Part shown: in pieces, positions 1-10,073 of the stretch
Numbering within the stretch: the first letter of the stretch is position 1
Layout: every line of letters starts with the position of its first letter
Position numbers and translations under genes: made by a program
NCBI GenBank assembly: GCA_033558025.1
Contig: JAUCEF010000003.1
Coordinates: 744,001 to 808,000 of the forward strand
Reading direction: 5' to 3'
Source of the DNA: Phytophthora sp. 'mugwort'
Lineage: Eukaryota > Oomycota > Peronosporomycetes > Peronosporales > Peronosporaceae
Length of the DNA: 64,000 nucleotides
The notes under the pieces: model-generated
Told to the model about the DNA's origin: nothing
Database searches by the model: none
The model's input: only the letters and a program-made list of their open reading frames with translations

Positions 1-2579
1 GGGAGCGCGTCGTCGGGGGAGCGTTGTCGGGGGACAGCAGCGTGTGGAGGTTGTCAAGTGGGTCGAGGATGGATGGGCATCCGCCACAACTGCTAAAGTT
101 AGTGACTCTCGACTACTATCGTAGCTGGGACGCGTCCGGCGAGACGAGCGGACACTCGCGGGATCTTGACTGGCAGCATGGTCGAGAGGCAAGTGCGCGT
201 GGCTATCGGATGCGGACCCGACAACGCCGTCGGAGCCGCAGCCGTTCGCGAGATGTTGGATCGAATCTGGGCGGCTCTCGCACGCGGACAAATATGTAAG
301 CGTGGACTCTAAGTCCCCTACTACATCCGGAATATCCTCGAGAAGGCGACGCATCGGTTCCCACGTATCCTCCGCTGGAGAATAACCTAGCCAGTGGACG
401 CGATAATGTTTCTCTGGCCGTGCCGGTGCAGAGCTCGCGCCGGCACCCGGCTTCTGCGCCTCTCGAGTATCGTGATCAACAATATACTCGGCCACCCATC
501 TCCGAGCGCCCGATGAGTCTATCAGCGGTGGAGGACCATCACGACGGAAGTACGCGGCAACTAAGACCACCGGCGCGCCTCCTGAGGGCAGGATGGCCGC
601 TGAGCAGTATCGCTTGCTTCAAGCGGAGGCCGAGCAGATGACGAACGAGTTGCAGGACGCTCGTTTGATGGAGGAAAGCGCTCGCGAAGACGCGAACGCA
701 GCAACGTCTGCTGCGGAGGGGACTCGGCGCGAGCAGCGGACTCTTGTCGAGCGGCTATGGCGTCTGGAGACCGAGGCGTTTGGACGGCCGCAGCAGAATA
801 GTCGGTGCACGCGTAGCAGGGACTCGGCTTGAGCCGATGACAGCGCCGCCGGCCCGGACTCTCTGAGTATGAGCCGGCGTCGGCGGCCGAACGTACGGGA
901 TCGCCGCGGGATGGTACGGCTTGATACGTCCGACGTAGAACGTCGGATGCAGCCGCATCGCAATAGGGATGCCCGACGTGTAGGCATTGCCTATAACCTT
1001 GATAATCTTGAATGGTCCAATAAATCTTGCTGCTAACTTGTTGCACCCAAGTTCGTGACCGAGACTGCTTGAATGCCCGCAGTAGACAATAAGACGCATT
1101 CGCCTTGTCGGAAATTGTGCATGTTCTTCCGACCTCGATGATCTGCATTTCTTTCTGCCTGTCGACTGTTGCTTGCAGCGCGTCACGCACGTATCGCGAG
1201 ACGGCCTGGCGATGCAACATAAAATCTGTTACCGCGACGGAATCAATTGGTGAACCAACTTCTTTTGGTGAGAAGTTGGACGCGGGAGACGCAGGCGGAA
1301 CCGATGATAGAGTTATTCCAGAAGCTGACACGTTGAGCGTCGGCCGCACTGCCGACGCGCCGTCGGGTTCTTTCGCCTCAATGACCAAGAGTGACGTTTC
1401 CATAGCCGGCACACCGCCAGGTTTTCCGCACCAAGAGTGGGGCCCGTAGTATCAGCGGCCGATTTCAGAGCAAGAACTCCGGGAACGCGCTGGTGCCGCG
1501 CGTCGTTTACGAAGAATGGCGTCAATCCTGTTGACGCGTGAACCGCATTATTGATAGCGAATTCTGCAAGTGGTAGAAACGACGACCGCGACGCGAATGA
1601 AGTCGCAAAACATCTTCGAGAACTCGATTCACGCGCTCCGTCTCCGGGTGGGCAGCCCGTGGGCATGCATCAACAACCGGGTACCAAGGAGTTCGAACAG
1701 CCGGTCCCAAAAGGCCGACGTGAAACGCGGGTCACGGTCGGAGACGTTGGATTCCGGCAGCCCGTGGGGTGGAAAGTCGTGTCCAGGAAAATCGTCGCGG
1801 TCTCTTCGGCGGTATTTTGAGCCGCGACGGGAGCGAAGTGAACCATTTTGCTGAAGCGGTCGACAAGGACCAAGACGCCCGTGCAGTCTTGGTCATCCGC
1901 AGGAAGCCCAAAGATGAAGTCCATACTGACGGACTTCCACGCTCCGTTGCAAGTGGCAACGGACGCAGCGGAGTTTGCGACGACGGTGCCGACTTTACGC
2001 GCTGGTATGTTTCGCAGGACCGTACCCATTTGCGAATCCACTTGTACATGCGCGGCCAGAAGTAATCACGCGACGTGCGCCGAATGTCTTCTCGCGGCCG
2101 AGATGACCTCCGACTGGCGCGTCGTGATACTCATGCACGAGACGGGCACGAAGGTCGTCATCCGCTGGGATGACGACACGCGGACAATCGAAAGTATCCA
2201 TCGTGTTTGTCAGGAGCGAACCGTCAAGCTGGTACCGCTTGATGTGAGCGCGGGTCGGGCCAGTAAGGGCCTTGGCAGTCGCAGTTGTTGGATTGCGGAG
2301 GTGTGCAATGATGTTCGCGTAGAACGGATCATCGGTATATGCCGCGATGATCTGCTCGCGAACCGAGCAAGTCGGAACTGATATTGTCGTGTTGACTCCA
2401 ATCTCAGCACAGAGAGCGCAGTCCTCGCCCCTTTCTTCGGTGTCGTCAACAAGTGCTTGATGACCAAGATCACGTCGTGGATCATAATCCGGACGGCGCG
2501 ACAGCACGTCGGCAAAAAGTTGTTCTTGCCGGGCTTGTAGTAGACGACGAAGTTGTATTCGGCGAAAACCGAAAGCCAA
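1..2579 (-). pseudogene. Integrase with C-terminal chromodomain of the first Gypsy element
   Basis: Starting at 2579 the frame passes from the RNase H tail (F-A-D-V-L-S-R-R-P-D-Y) into the integrase zinc-binding region (H-D-A-P-V-G-G-H-L-G-R-E-K-T). The DDE core follows in other frames (S-M-D-F-I-F-G-L-P, L-V-D-R-F-S-K-M-V-H-F at 1850-1950, then L-P-L-A-E-F-A-I-N-N near 1560). The C-terminal DNA-binding part is at about 1000 (G-P-F-K-I-I-K-V-I-G-N). A chromodomain lies at about 303-500 (R-R-W-V-A-E-Y-I-V, Y-R-V-H-W-L-G-Y, D-T-W-E-P). Chromodomains of this group are thought to steer integration to particular chromatin. The chromodomain frame is open from 618 to base 1. Confidence 0.9.
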
Positions 2580-4316
2580 CGAGCCATGCGTTGCGACAGA
2601 TGCGGGCTCTTGGTTGCACTCCGCAGCGAAGCGTGGTCCGTGTAGATTGCGAACATCTGCTCGCCGAGCAGATGCACTCTAAATTTGATTAGAGCGTAGC
2701 ATGGCGGGAAGCTCCTTGTCCTGAATGGAATAATTCTTCTCAACCGGTTTCATCTGTCATGACTGGAAGTTCACGACGCGTTCGCAGCCGTCATCGTCAA
2801 ATTGCATGAGGGCACTACAAATAGCGAAATGACTGGCGTCACATATCACATGAAAGGGCTTCGGTTCGTCCGGAAGCATGAGAATCGGAGCTTCGGACAG
2901 GCTCACATTCACGGAATCGAAGGCCTTTTGGTGGTCGGAACGCCACAACCGTGTGGCGTCTTTCTTGAGCAACGATGGCAGCGGTTGAATCAATCAAGCA
3001 CTACCTTCATAAATCCTTCGTGTATTTATGAAGGTAGTTCGCGAGGCCCAGCCACTGACGTAACTCTGTGGGGTTCTTGAGTGTTGGTCAAGGGCAGATC
3101 GACGTGATCTTCTCTGGGTCTGCACGGACCCCGTTCTCGCTGACGTAGCACCCGAGTACTGGAATCTCGGACCTGAAAGATATTCTTCAGGTGGCTGAGA
3201 TGAACTTCAAGCGCGCTGAGATTGCTCTCAGAGCGACTGTGAATGAAGATATCATCAAAGTAGCTCGGTGCGAAGGCACGGAGTGGTCGACGTACCTGAG
3301 TGACCATACGATTGAACGTAGTGGGGGTATTCGTGAGTCCTTGCGGCATTACGAGCCACTTCCAGAGCGTGCCACTGGGAATGCTAACCGCCGTAAACGC
3401 AACGTCACTCTCACGCATGAGAATCTGATAGAAGCCGTCTGTCAGATCGATCGCACTGAAGATCACGCTACCGGACATCGAGTCAAGCACCATGTCCTTC
3501 CGCGGGATTGGTGTTTGTGCTGGGATGGTCGCATCGTTCAATTCGTTGAACGCGTGGACGATGCGCCATCCGCCGGTGGCTTTCTTCGCACAGAAAGTCG
3601 GACTCGAGTGGGACGAGGGGCTTTCGTGAACGTGGCCGGCTCGGCAACGTCCTCCGAAGAACTCGTCGATCGTGACGACTTAGTCTCGCGGCAGTGGCCG
3701 CTGCCGTGTCACGCAATATTTGGTGCCAGATGCGAGATCAATCTCGTGCCGCACGCCGCGGTCGGCCGGAAGCTCCGCCGGGATTATATCCGGGAAGACG
3801 TCCGCGAACTTGCGGACGACGTCGTACACTGGATTGCCAAAAGTGCGAAGTGATTCCCAGAATTGGGCTGCAAAGCGCTCTTCGCGAGCCGATTTGGGTT
3901 CAGCGCTGTTGGGGCGAGCTAAGGTTACCGATCCGTTGGCCGCATTGATTTCGCGCGTCAGCGGATTTTCGTCGGCGATCAAGCAAACTTGATCGATTTC
4001 GCCGGCCTTGAGGTCGTGCAGGAAGGTCTTCCAGGATAAGCCCGGAAGCAGGAAGATTGACGCGGCGTCGCGAGGAGGAGTCGCGATCTCGATGGTGCGG
4101 CTTCGTTGTGAAAAATCCTCCGTATACTCGAGTGCACAGACCATGTCCACTGTTGTGTTCGCGTCGAGGGTGCGGCGAGCTTCAGCCCTCATGCGAACGG
4201 CGGGATGACTTCGTGCGTCTCGAGCCTCTGCTCGAGACCGATGAACTACGATCACTGCCCGATATTTCACCCTCCTCTAGACGCGGGGAGTCAGTTTCGA
4301 CCGCGCCAATATCATG
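2210..4316 (-). pseudogene. Reverse transcriptase and RNase H of the first Gypsy element
   Basis: The N-terminal part is in the 3680-4270 frame (F-A-D-V-F-P-D-I-I-P, R-H-E-I-D-L-A). The palm is in the 3026-3541 frame with F-S-A-I-D-L-T-D-G-F-Y-Q and the catalytic box Y-F-D-D-I, so both catalytic aspartates of that box are kept. RNase H is split between 2757-2993 (V-I-C-D-A-S) and 2210-2743 (I-Y-T-D-H-A-S-L, then M-A-R-W-L-S). These domains copy the RNA and degrade the template. At least three frame changes interrupt the reading. An unrelated open frame with coiled-coil character runs antisense elsewhere in this element (593-832), but none of weight runs here. Confidence 0.9.
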
Positions 4317-4480
4317 CGGGAGCCTCTCATGCTCGACCGCCTCGGAAGGTTTCAAGAGCCTCGAATGCTCGACCGCCTCGGAAGGTTGCGGGAGCCTCAC
4401 ATGCTCGACCGCCTCGGAAGGTTGAGGGAGCCTCGACCGCCTCGTTGTTGTGCGGGAGCCTCGCATGCTCAACCGCCTCA
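4317..4480 (-). repeat. 36-bp tandem repeat encoding a 12-residue unit
   Basis: The block beginning atgctcgaccgcctcgg recurs at 4329, 4365 and 4401, an exact 36-bp period; degenerate copies follow to about 4480. Because 36 is a multiple of three, the minus-strand frame reads a repeated 12-residue unit of the type R-L-P-Q-P-S-E-A-V-E-H-x. It lies between the protease and reverse transcriptase of the Gypsy element, where a linker is expected. Confidence 0.88.
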
Positions 4481-4513
4481 TCCATCGCCACAGCACACAC
4501 CATGCAGAGAGGG

Positions 4514-5374
4514 TCATCGCCATTTCTGTGCAAGGTGTGTGTGTAATGGTGGATTTGTCCACGACTCGGGCATGGGCCAGTCCGACTGTGCCACCAGCAG
4601 GTGCGTGAACACCGCACTCCCGTCGTAGGTGGTCCGACGCTTCACCGATCGGGCCGGCCAGTTGATCTGCGGCTGATACCGTATCAACCACGGTATCCCT
4701 AGGATGCAATCGAAGGCGTAATTCGTCTCGTACACCAAGAAGTCGTCGAAGCTCCAAAAGCCGTCGAAGGTGTACGGAAGCGAGATCACTCGCCGCGGAA
4801 CGCGGTGTGGGTTGCCATCGGCCAACTTGACGACGAGCTTGCCGGTTCCTTGGCAAACCGGAATCGAAGGCGGCAGCAGCGGCAGCACGATGCTCGGAAG
4901 AAGTTGTTCGAGGCACCGGAGTCGAGGAGCGCGCGGAGTGGACGTCGCGCGCCGGCGACGTAAAGACTGAGTACGATCAGTCTCGGGTCGCCGTTCGTGG
5001 TAGTGGCATTGAAACATGCCTGATGCACGGTGGGGCTAGGAGGAGAGGCTGCCACCGGGGAACCCGGACCTCCATTCCAGCCAGTAGGGCGACCCGCACC
5101 TGGTGGACCTTGTCGTTTTTTGGCTGGGCAACCGGGAGTGCCGAGTCATCTCGGGAGATGACTGCTTTGACCGACACGGTGCAGGCGCACGGCACACTGC
5201 CGCGCGGTGACCCGACTTGCCACAGCGGAAGCAATTCAGGACTCCGGGACTACGACTGCCGCGGTTGAACTGTCGACTGCGGCCAGTCGAAACGTCGATT
5301 GCGTCGATCTCCATCGGCTCTGGGATCGGAGCTTGAGGAGTTGTCGAGGCTACTCGTGAGTACGAAGTGGACAC
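4514..5374 (-). pseudogene. Zinc knuckle and aspartic protease of the first Gypsy element
   Basis: A CCHC knuckle (C-F-R-C-G-K-S-G-H-R-A-A-V-C) near 5200-5245 belongs to the end of gag and would bind element RNA. It is followed, in another frame, by a retropepsin active site L-L-D-S-G-A-S-N-N-F near 4890-4920. The protease C-terminal motif D-C-I-L-G-I-P-W-L near 4690 is in a third frame. Retropepsin normally cleaves the Gag-Pol polyprotein as a dimer. The catalytic Asp is present, but the frame changes on both sides prevent expression as one protein. Confidence 0.85.
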
Positions 5375-5377
5375 CGT

Positions 5378-6123
5378 TTAATCCTCGCGTAACGCGAGAG
5401 CGAACGCTTCTTCCAAGGTCTCCGGCTCGGCACGCATTAGTGAGTAGGGTGTCAGGCCCTCGCGCATTCCGAAGATGAAGACATGGACTTGCGAAACCAT
5501 GCTGATCGGACCCGTGACAACGCACGATACTAGATGTCGTGTCTTCTGAACGTAGTCACGCATCGCGGACCTGCCTTGCCTTAGCGCAAAAAAATCCGTC
5601 CGCATGCGTGACTCGTCCTGCGGAGGTTCAAACGCGAGACAAAGGTTACTCTAAATGATTTCCAGAGTGGAAAACGCATCAGGATCAATGACCAGTTTCC
5701 CGAGGCCAATTCCTTCGCCTTGCCAGTGAGGCGGCATAGCAAGAAGTTGATTCTTGCTATGGGCGCCTCAATCAACCTTGAAGCGATCGCGATGTCGATC
5801 TCGCGAAACCAGCGGTTCAGAGGGAGACGATCTTGTCTGACGCCTGAATACGTCGACGTCTCCATCTTGAAGGCGTCGTTCCGCGAGGTGCGCGAGTGAG
5901 TTGATACTCGCCGATTCGCTTCAGCGAGCTCGCGCACCATAAATGCTTGGATAGCATGGAGTTGTCGCTCGGGCGTCGATGAGCTCAGCATCGACGTGAC
6001 GAAGACTTCGCAGGACGCCGCCTCGAGGCGATATAGGGCATTCCATTCCACGATCGTAAGACGGGGGAAGGCCGTGTGGTCCAGGATCGCTGGATCATCC
6101 GACGGGGCTTCGCTCATACTCAT
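5378..6123 (-). pseudogene. Gag capsid region of the first Gypsy element
   Basis: The reading begins at a methionine at 6123 and continues for about 180 residues before a frameshift near 5600; a second frame covers 5378-5605. The text contains a retrotransposon gag-type helical region (W-F-R-E-I-D, then F-L-L-C-R-L-T-G-K-A, then the second-frame part F-F-A-L-R-Q-G-R-S-A-M-R-D-Y). Such proteins assemble the cytoplasmic particle that packages element RNA. The ATG lies 42 bases inside the LTR, as expected for gag. The break between the two frames makes this copy non-functional. Confidence 0.82.
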
Positions 6124-6164
6124 CTCGAACTTGGTTATGGGAAGGACTACTAAGTGCTACCAGA

Positions 6165-6283
6165 TGTAACGGGACAAGGTCAACCGTTATTAAGCTTACA
6201 CTATTAGCTGTAGGAAGCGTGCTAATAAACTCGCAAATTCAACTCTGTTTTATTTTTAAGTCCGAGGCAAATGGCCCGTTACA
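6165..6283 (-). repeat. 5' LTR of the first Gypsy element, 119 bp
   Basis: On the minus strand the segment starts TGTAACGGG and ends CCCGTTACA, a perfect 9-bp terminal inverted repeat with TG...CA ends. Just inside it (about 6149-6163, minus strand) lies TGGTAGCA, resembling an initiator-tRNA-Met primer binding site. The gag start codon is 42 bases further in. At 119 bp it is very short for a Gypsy LTR. The partner LTR is not in the window, so the boundary rests on the inverted ends and the position relative to gag. Confidence 0.75.
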
Positions 6284-6312
6284 ATGCTGCGAGTTGCTTC
6301 CAGCAACAGGGA

Positions 6313-6329
6313 GGGGGGGGGGGGGGGGG
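6313..6329 (+). repeat. G17 homopolymer
   Basis: Seventeen consecutive G residues, 30 bp outside the Gypsy LTR and about 90 bp beyond the 3' end of the SET pseudogene. Confidence 0.95.
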
Positions 6330-6420
6330 CACTCACAACCAAAAGGGTTACATAGCTGGACAGATGCCGCACACGTACCAGGTGTAATACAACTGCTTAG
6401 GAGGCGGTGGTTTCCGATGA

Positions 6421-7076
6421 CTATGTGAACTTAACGGAGTCGGGTAGATGCTGGGTATCGCGGTGTTGACACCCAGACTATCCGCAACGGCAGCTAAACC
6501 ACAATCTATCTCCGTAAGAGACCGTAACTTGCTCTCCGGCCTCCACATCGCGCACTGTTACTGCAACGACAGTCAGATACCTACCCGTCCGCACCTCGTG
6601 AAACGGGCTGTAAGATTGCACGCATGATTCATCAGTCGCAGCTTATCACTAGTCTTCAACGCGTCAATACCTGCATGCTTGTTGCCGGTGGTGCGCGACT
6701 TCAGATGCATCCTGAAGCCATCGTTTACTGGCCCGCTGGGACAAGGAGGGCCAAACAGGTCGATCGTGCCGAGATACTGGCCGATTACCTCTCCTGCTGC
6801 AATACTCTCCCCAGCGATCACGCCTCGCATACCCGTTCGCGTACTGCGAGCGATAACCAGCGCTGGGTGCTACCGAAGTGCGTTGCCACACGTGCCTCCA
6901 AACGAGCAGTTCCAATCGCTACAGAAGCGACTCTCTTTCGCGATTCAACACGTTGCTGTGTTACAGCGAATTTTGCATCCACAACCAGCGCCGTCGCGAA
7001 TCCCCACGCTGGCATTGGGAAATCTACACCGATTGGGGTTATATTGTTCGCGCAGAAGTACCACATCACTTGGTCA
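6421..7076 (-). pseudogene. SET-domain (lysine methyltransferase-like) pseudogene
   Basis: Read on the minus strand from 7076, the frame gives a cysteine-rich pre-SET/AWS-like stretch (G-C-G-C-K-I-R-C-N ... F-C-S-D-W-N-C). The SET core follows: R-G-V-I-A-G-E-S-I-A-A-G-E-V-I-G-Q-Y-L-G, then L-R-L-M-N-H-A-C-N, where family members carry N-H-S/A-C. The C-terminal part is V-T-V-S-Y-G-D-R-L-W-F with a post-SET-like C-R-C-G. SET proteins transfer methyl groups from S-adenosylmethionine to lysine, usually on histones. This copy has in-frame TGA and TAG codons in the pre-SET part, a single-base frameshift after the N-H-A-C-N motif near 6615, and a TAG in the post-SET part, so it is dead. Its upstream end abuts the C16G11 tract. 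Confidence 0.85.
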
Positions 7077-7103
7077 CCCCCCCCCCCCCCCCGGGGGGGG
7101 GGG
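7077..7103 (+). repeat. C16G11 homopolymer palindrome
   Basis: Sixteen C followed directly by eleven G. It could fold back on itself and marks the 5' edge of the recognisable SET reading frame. Confidence 0.95.
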
Positions 7104-7980
7104 TCCATTCTCCGACGAACACCGCGCCCCCACAATCGTTACTGAGGGAATCACTCGCGGTTAACATATGGCGCTGCTTCGGTGGTGGTGATGACCAGAG
7201 AGAACCAGGCGGTGCTAAGCTATCGGCTAGCTTTAACGCTGCGGAATCGTACCCATCGGACTCGTAAGCTTCTGCAAACCTCAATGGAATTTCGCCATCA
7301 GGTGTACGTGGTGCTGATTGAGACCGACGGGGGCTCGACGCAGCTTCATCAACCTCGAAAGACGCCAGTCGCCAGTCGTGGATTACGAGCCACTTCCCTA
7401 CTGGCGACTCCAATCTGGCGCGAGGTACTTTGCTCTGGAGACCAAATTGCAATAATAGGCCAATCCAAATTCTCGCGTGATTGTGAGATATAACCGCCAT
7501 GTATAGACGGAGAACCAGACGAATTCTGACTGGCAGGAAGCGGAGAAACAAACTCGAACCGCGATAGCGACTGCACTTGAATTGTAGCGGCTTCAATAAC
7601 CAAGGGGTGAGAAACCACGATCCCCGACCGGAGACGATAGCATCGGCGATCTTCGTCTTCGACTGACTTCGCTTTCTTCGTCGTTGTCCCGTCCGAAGCG
7701 TCTTGAGAATTCCATAGGCGCTTCCGCGCAGATTTGGTTGCTGCCATCTCACCTGGTCCAGATACTTCAAGTATAAGAACAACAACGAGTCCTCCCTCCC
7801 CGAAGAAGGCTTACGTCGAAACAATTCGTCTTGGTTCGCTTGTACGAAACGGTGATACGCAGCTCGCGAGGCCTCCAAGTGAGCTCTTGATTCTTCTGAC
7901 CAGAGACAAACCTGTCCATAGATCGCATTGACAGGATTAAATATCCACACTAGATAGACACGCCACAGTCCAGGCGTCAA
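7104..7980 (-). pseudogene. Probable upstream part of the SET gene or neighbouring relic, function unknown
   Basis: A minus-strand frame is open from 7980 through 7104 (about 290 codons) and a second overlapping frame covers 7349-7747. The second begins M-A-A-T-K-S-A-R-K-R-L-W-N-S-Q and is rich in Lys, Arg and Ser, as nuclear proteins often are. The first includes a Glu/Asp/Ser-rich end (7150-7330) leading toward the SET reading. I recognise no domain. Its position directly upstream of, and in the same direction as, the SET pseudogene suggests it is the degenerate N-terminal half of that gene, but this is inference; it may equally be an unrelated relic. Confidence 0.4.
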
Positions 7981-8288
7981 AACTACCGGCGTTGGTCTCC
8001 AGCGCGGCTAGGTTCGGTGAGCGATGTGCGGCAGATCCGTGGCTTCAACTGCGGGTGTTCGGCGATGCACAGACAGATCAACAGATTAGCCAAGCAAAAC
8101 GGTTAAATGCAACATGGAGAAGGGAGCTCGCCCCACTATTCTCGGGATGGCAACGCCACCGGAACCCACTTCTCTGGTAGCCAGCGGGTCTTTGAAATGA
8201 TGCTCTGAATCGGAAGAAAGCAGCTGTAGAAGATCGATCAAACTTCAATTCAAACGGATTTCAATATAAGAGTAGTGTTTGTACCCAT

Positions 8289-8374
8289 AGTAAGGCCTAG
8301 TCATTTTTTACTGCGGTTACAAGTCATGGGGCGTATAAAAACGCCCCTTTTTAAAGAAATGACTAGGCCTTACT
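8289..8374. repeat. 86-bp inverted repeat with 18-bp perfect arms (MITE-like)
   Basis: Left arm 8289-8306 (AGTAAGGCCTAGTCATTT) and right arm 8357-8374 are exact reverse complements. The interior contains a second hairpin, GGGGCGT at 8328-8334 pairing with ACGCCCC at 8341-8347. The nested symmetry suggests a tiny folded mobile element or a strong hairpin. Confidence 0.85.
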
Positions 8375-8399
8375 AATTGTTTGGTCCGACCAAACAATT
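8375..8399. repeat. 25-bp near-palindrome abutting the previous repeat
   Basis: Arms AATTGTTTGGTC (8375-8386) and GACCAAACAATT (8388-8399) pair perfectly around one C. It starts on the base after the 8289-8374 repeat ends. Confidence 0.85.
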
Positions 8400-8548
8400 C
8401 AAGTTTAATTACATGTAACACGTTTAATGCACCCTTTACTGCGCCCTAACCCCAAAGATTAAACTTTTTATGGGAAGGCACCCAATATATTAGCTATGTC
8501 AGGTACTAATTTGGCCAGGGTTGTCTGTACCGGTTTCTAAAAAAAGTA

Positions 8549-10071
8549 CAGCAAGCGCGCTCGATTCCGGTAACGATGTCCGACACTATCTTAGGATTTG
8601 CTATAGTTTAGTGAAGGCAAGCTACATGTATATGCTCAACTGAGACGTGCGAACTATGATATCTTCTGCGTCTACATCAGCCCCGTAGCTGGTATCAGCA
8701 GACTCCTTGCTTCTTTCGTCAACTGCATTGAAAACAATGTCAGTATGGCGAAAGCAGTTTTCGACAGTAGCTTTATCTTGTAGATCGCGCCAGATCTCCT
8801 CGCTTCACTGAATCGATTGCAGTTGGTCAATCTTGTTCGCGTTCTTCTCGATCTTGTCGCCGCGTTTGATCTTGTCGTAGACCCAACACAGCTGCCTTCC
8901 GTGGTAAGCTACCTTGAACGCAGCGATGACTCCGGCATCCATGGGCTGTAAAAAGGCTGTGGTGTTGGGAGACATGAACGCTACTCTCACGTTAGTGCAT
9001 ACGATATACCCCGTATTATGGGAGGAGGCATTGTCATATAGCAACAATATATGACGCCCACATGCACGCATATCGCGATCTAGGCTAAGAAGCCATTCAC
9101 GAAAAAACACTCCCGCCATTCATGCCTACTTGTTCGAGCGGTAATAAAACCCCAGCTCTTCAGCAGTGCGCTACCTGAAGCAGTACGGCTGCCTTGCGTG
9201 CCCTAAGAACAGCGGCGGGAGCGCGTCAGAGCCGTCCGCGTTTGCCGCCAAAGCCACCGTGATCCTGGTCTTATTTTGCTTGACGCCGCCTGCCCATTTA
9301 GTGCATATGGAGCGAGCGGGTGCCATCGCGTAGCAGAGGCCCGTCTCGTCCATGTTAAAGATGTCCTTGGCCTCGTAAAGATCGGTTAGCCCCTGTATTC
9401 GCTGTCGGTCGAGTGCTACTTCCGTTGGATCAGCTGAACCAGCGTCACCAGGCCACTGATGGTAGCGTAGCGAATGCCTTCGCTCAAAAGCCGTTAGCCA
9501 TCCATCCGAAAAGGAGAGCTCCCAAGCGTCGCATAGCTCTCTTTGTATGTCACGTGCCTTCATAGTGATCAGCGCTCGAGAAAGGCATATGCCCTGAGAC
9601 TCCAGCCTTTGTGTCCATCCCCACGGCGTGGTCCCCAGAGCTAGCGACGTCACATGCAGGGGCTTGCGCCTGTTCCCGTCGCCGTAGTCACCGCCCATGA
9701 TCGCGGAGGCTGCTTGCTTGAGGATGTCCGAGACGGTTGTCTGTACAGGAGCCCGCATGAGCTTGAGGGTCGACTTTCGCCCAGGCTGCTAACTCGTGCT
9801 GCGTCATGGCTGGGCAGCCGGCTGCCTTCTGGATAAGAGCCCTCTTCTCCTTGATCTTCATCCAGGCTCCCATGCCAAGAGAGTATTGAAATCTGGTGAG
9901 TGACGCGCGGCTAAGTTGCTCTATCGCTCTGCTGAAGTTTCAATGGTGGTACGGAGAGCTTCGCGTCAGAACTCCGGCCAAAACTCGAGCCGTTTCCCCT
10001 GTTTAAAGCGATTTTATCATTCTGTTCAGGATATTAATTTTGAGCAGTACCGGAATCGAGCGCGCATACTG
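8549..10071 (-). mobile_element. pogo-type DNA transposon with both ends, 1523 bp
   Basis: The ends are CAGCAAGCGCGCTCGATTCC at 8549 and its inverted copy finishing at 10071; over 23 bp they differ at two positions. They start CAG and end CTG and are flanked on both sides by TA (8547-8548 and 10072-10073), the target duplication of Tc1/mariner/pogo elements. The transposase pseudogene inside is on the minus strand. Element ends, duplication and gene content agree. Confidence 0.9.
8805..9873 (-). pseudogene. pogo/CENP-B-type DDE transposase, disabled
   Basis: Reading from the methionine at 9873: an N-terminal helix-turn-helix-like segment (A-M-T-Q-H-E-L-A-A-W-A-K), a CENP-B-like DNA-binding part (W-E-L-S-F-S-D-G-W-L-T-A-F-E-R-R-H), then the DDE nuclease. 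Its first Asp is in I-F-N-M-D-E-T-G-L (about 9350), the second in L-L-L-Y-D-N-A-S-S-H (about 9035), and the block S-P-N-T-T-A-F-L-Q-P-M-D follows. Such enzymes cut at the inverted ends and insert at TA. A one-base frameshift near 9765 separates the first 40 residues from the rest, and three in-frame stops lie between 9115 and 9171. Length and order otherwise fit the family. Confidence 0.9.
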
Positions 10072-10073
10072 TA

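Larger units (their letters stand above)
1..6283 (-). mobile_element. Ty3/Gypsy chromodomain retrotransposon, degenerate, 3' end beyond the window
   Basis: Reading on the minus strand from 6283 down, the order is short LTR, primer-site region, gag, CCHC zinc knuckle, aspartic protease, reverse transcriptase, RNase H, integrase and chromodomain, which is the Ty3/Gypsy chromovirus order. Every domain is recognisable but spread over several frames, so the copy carries many frameshifts and cannot make a full polyprotein. The pol frame is still open at base 1, and the 3' LTR must lie to the left of the window. It is a separate lineage from the elements at 25.7 and 38.5 kb: its domains match neither closely by eye. 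Confidence 0.93.
7981..8548. other. Intergenic spacer between SET relic and pogo element
   Basis: No coding relic recognised. It holds the two inverted repeats listed separately (8289-8374 and 8375-8399). Confidence 0.6.
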
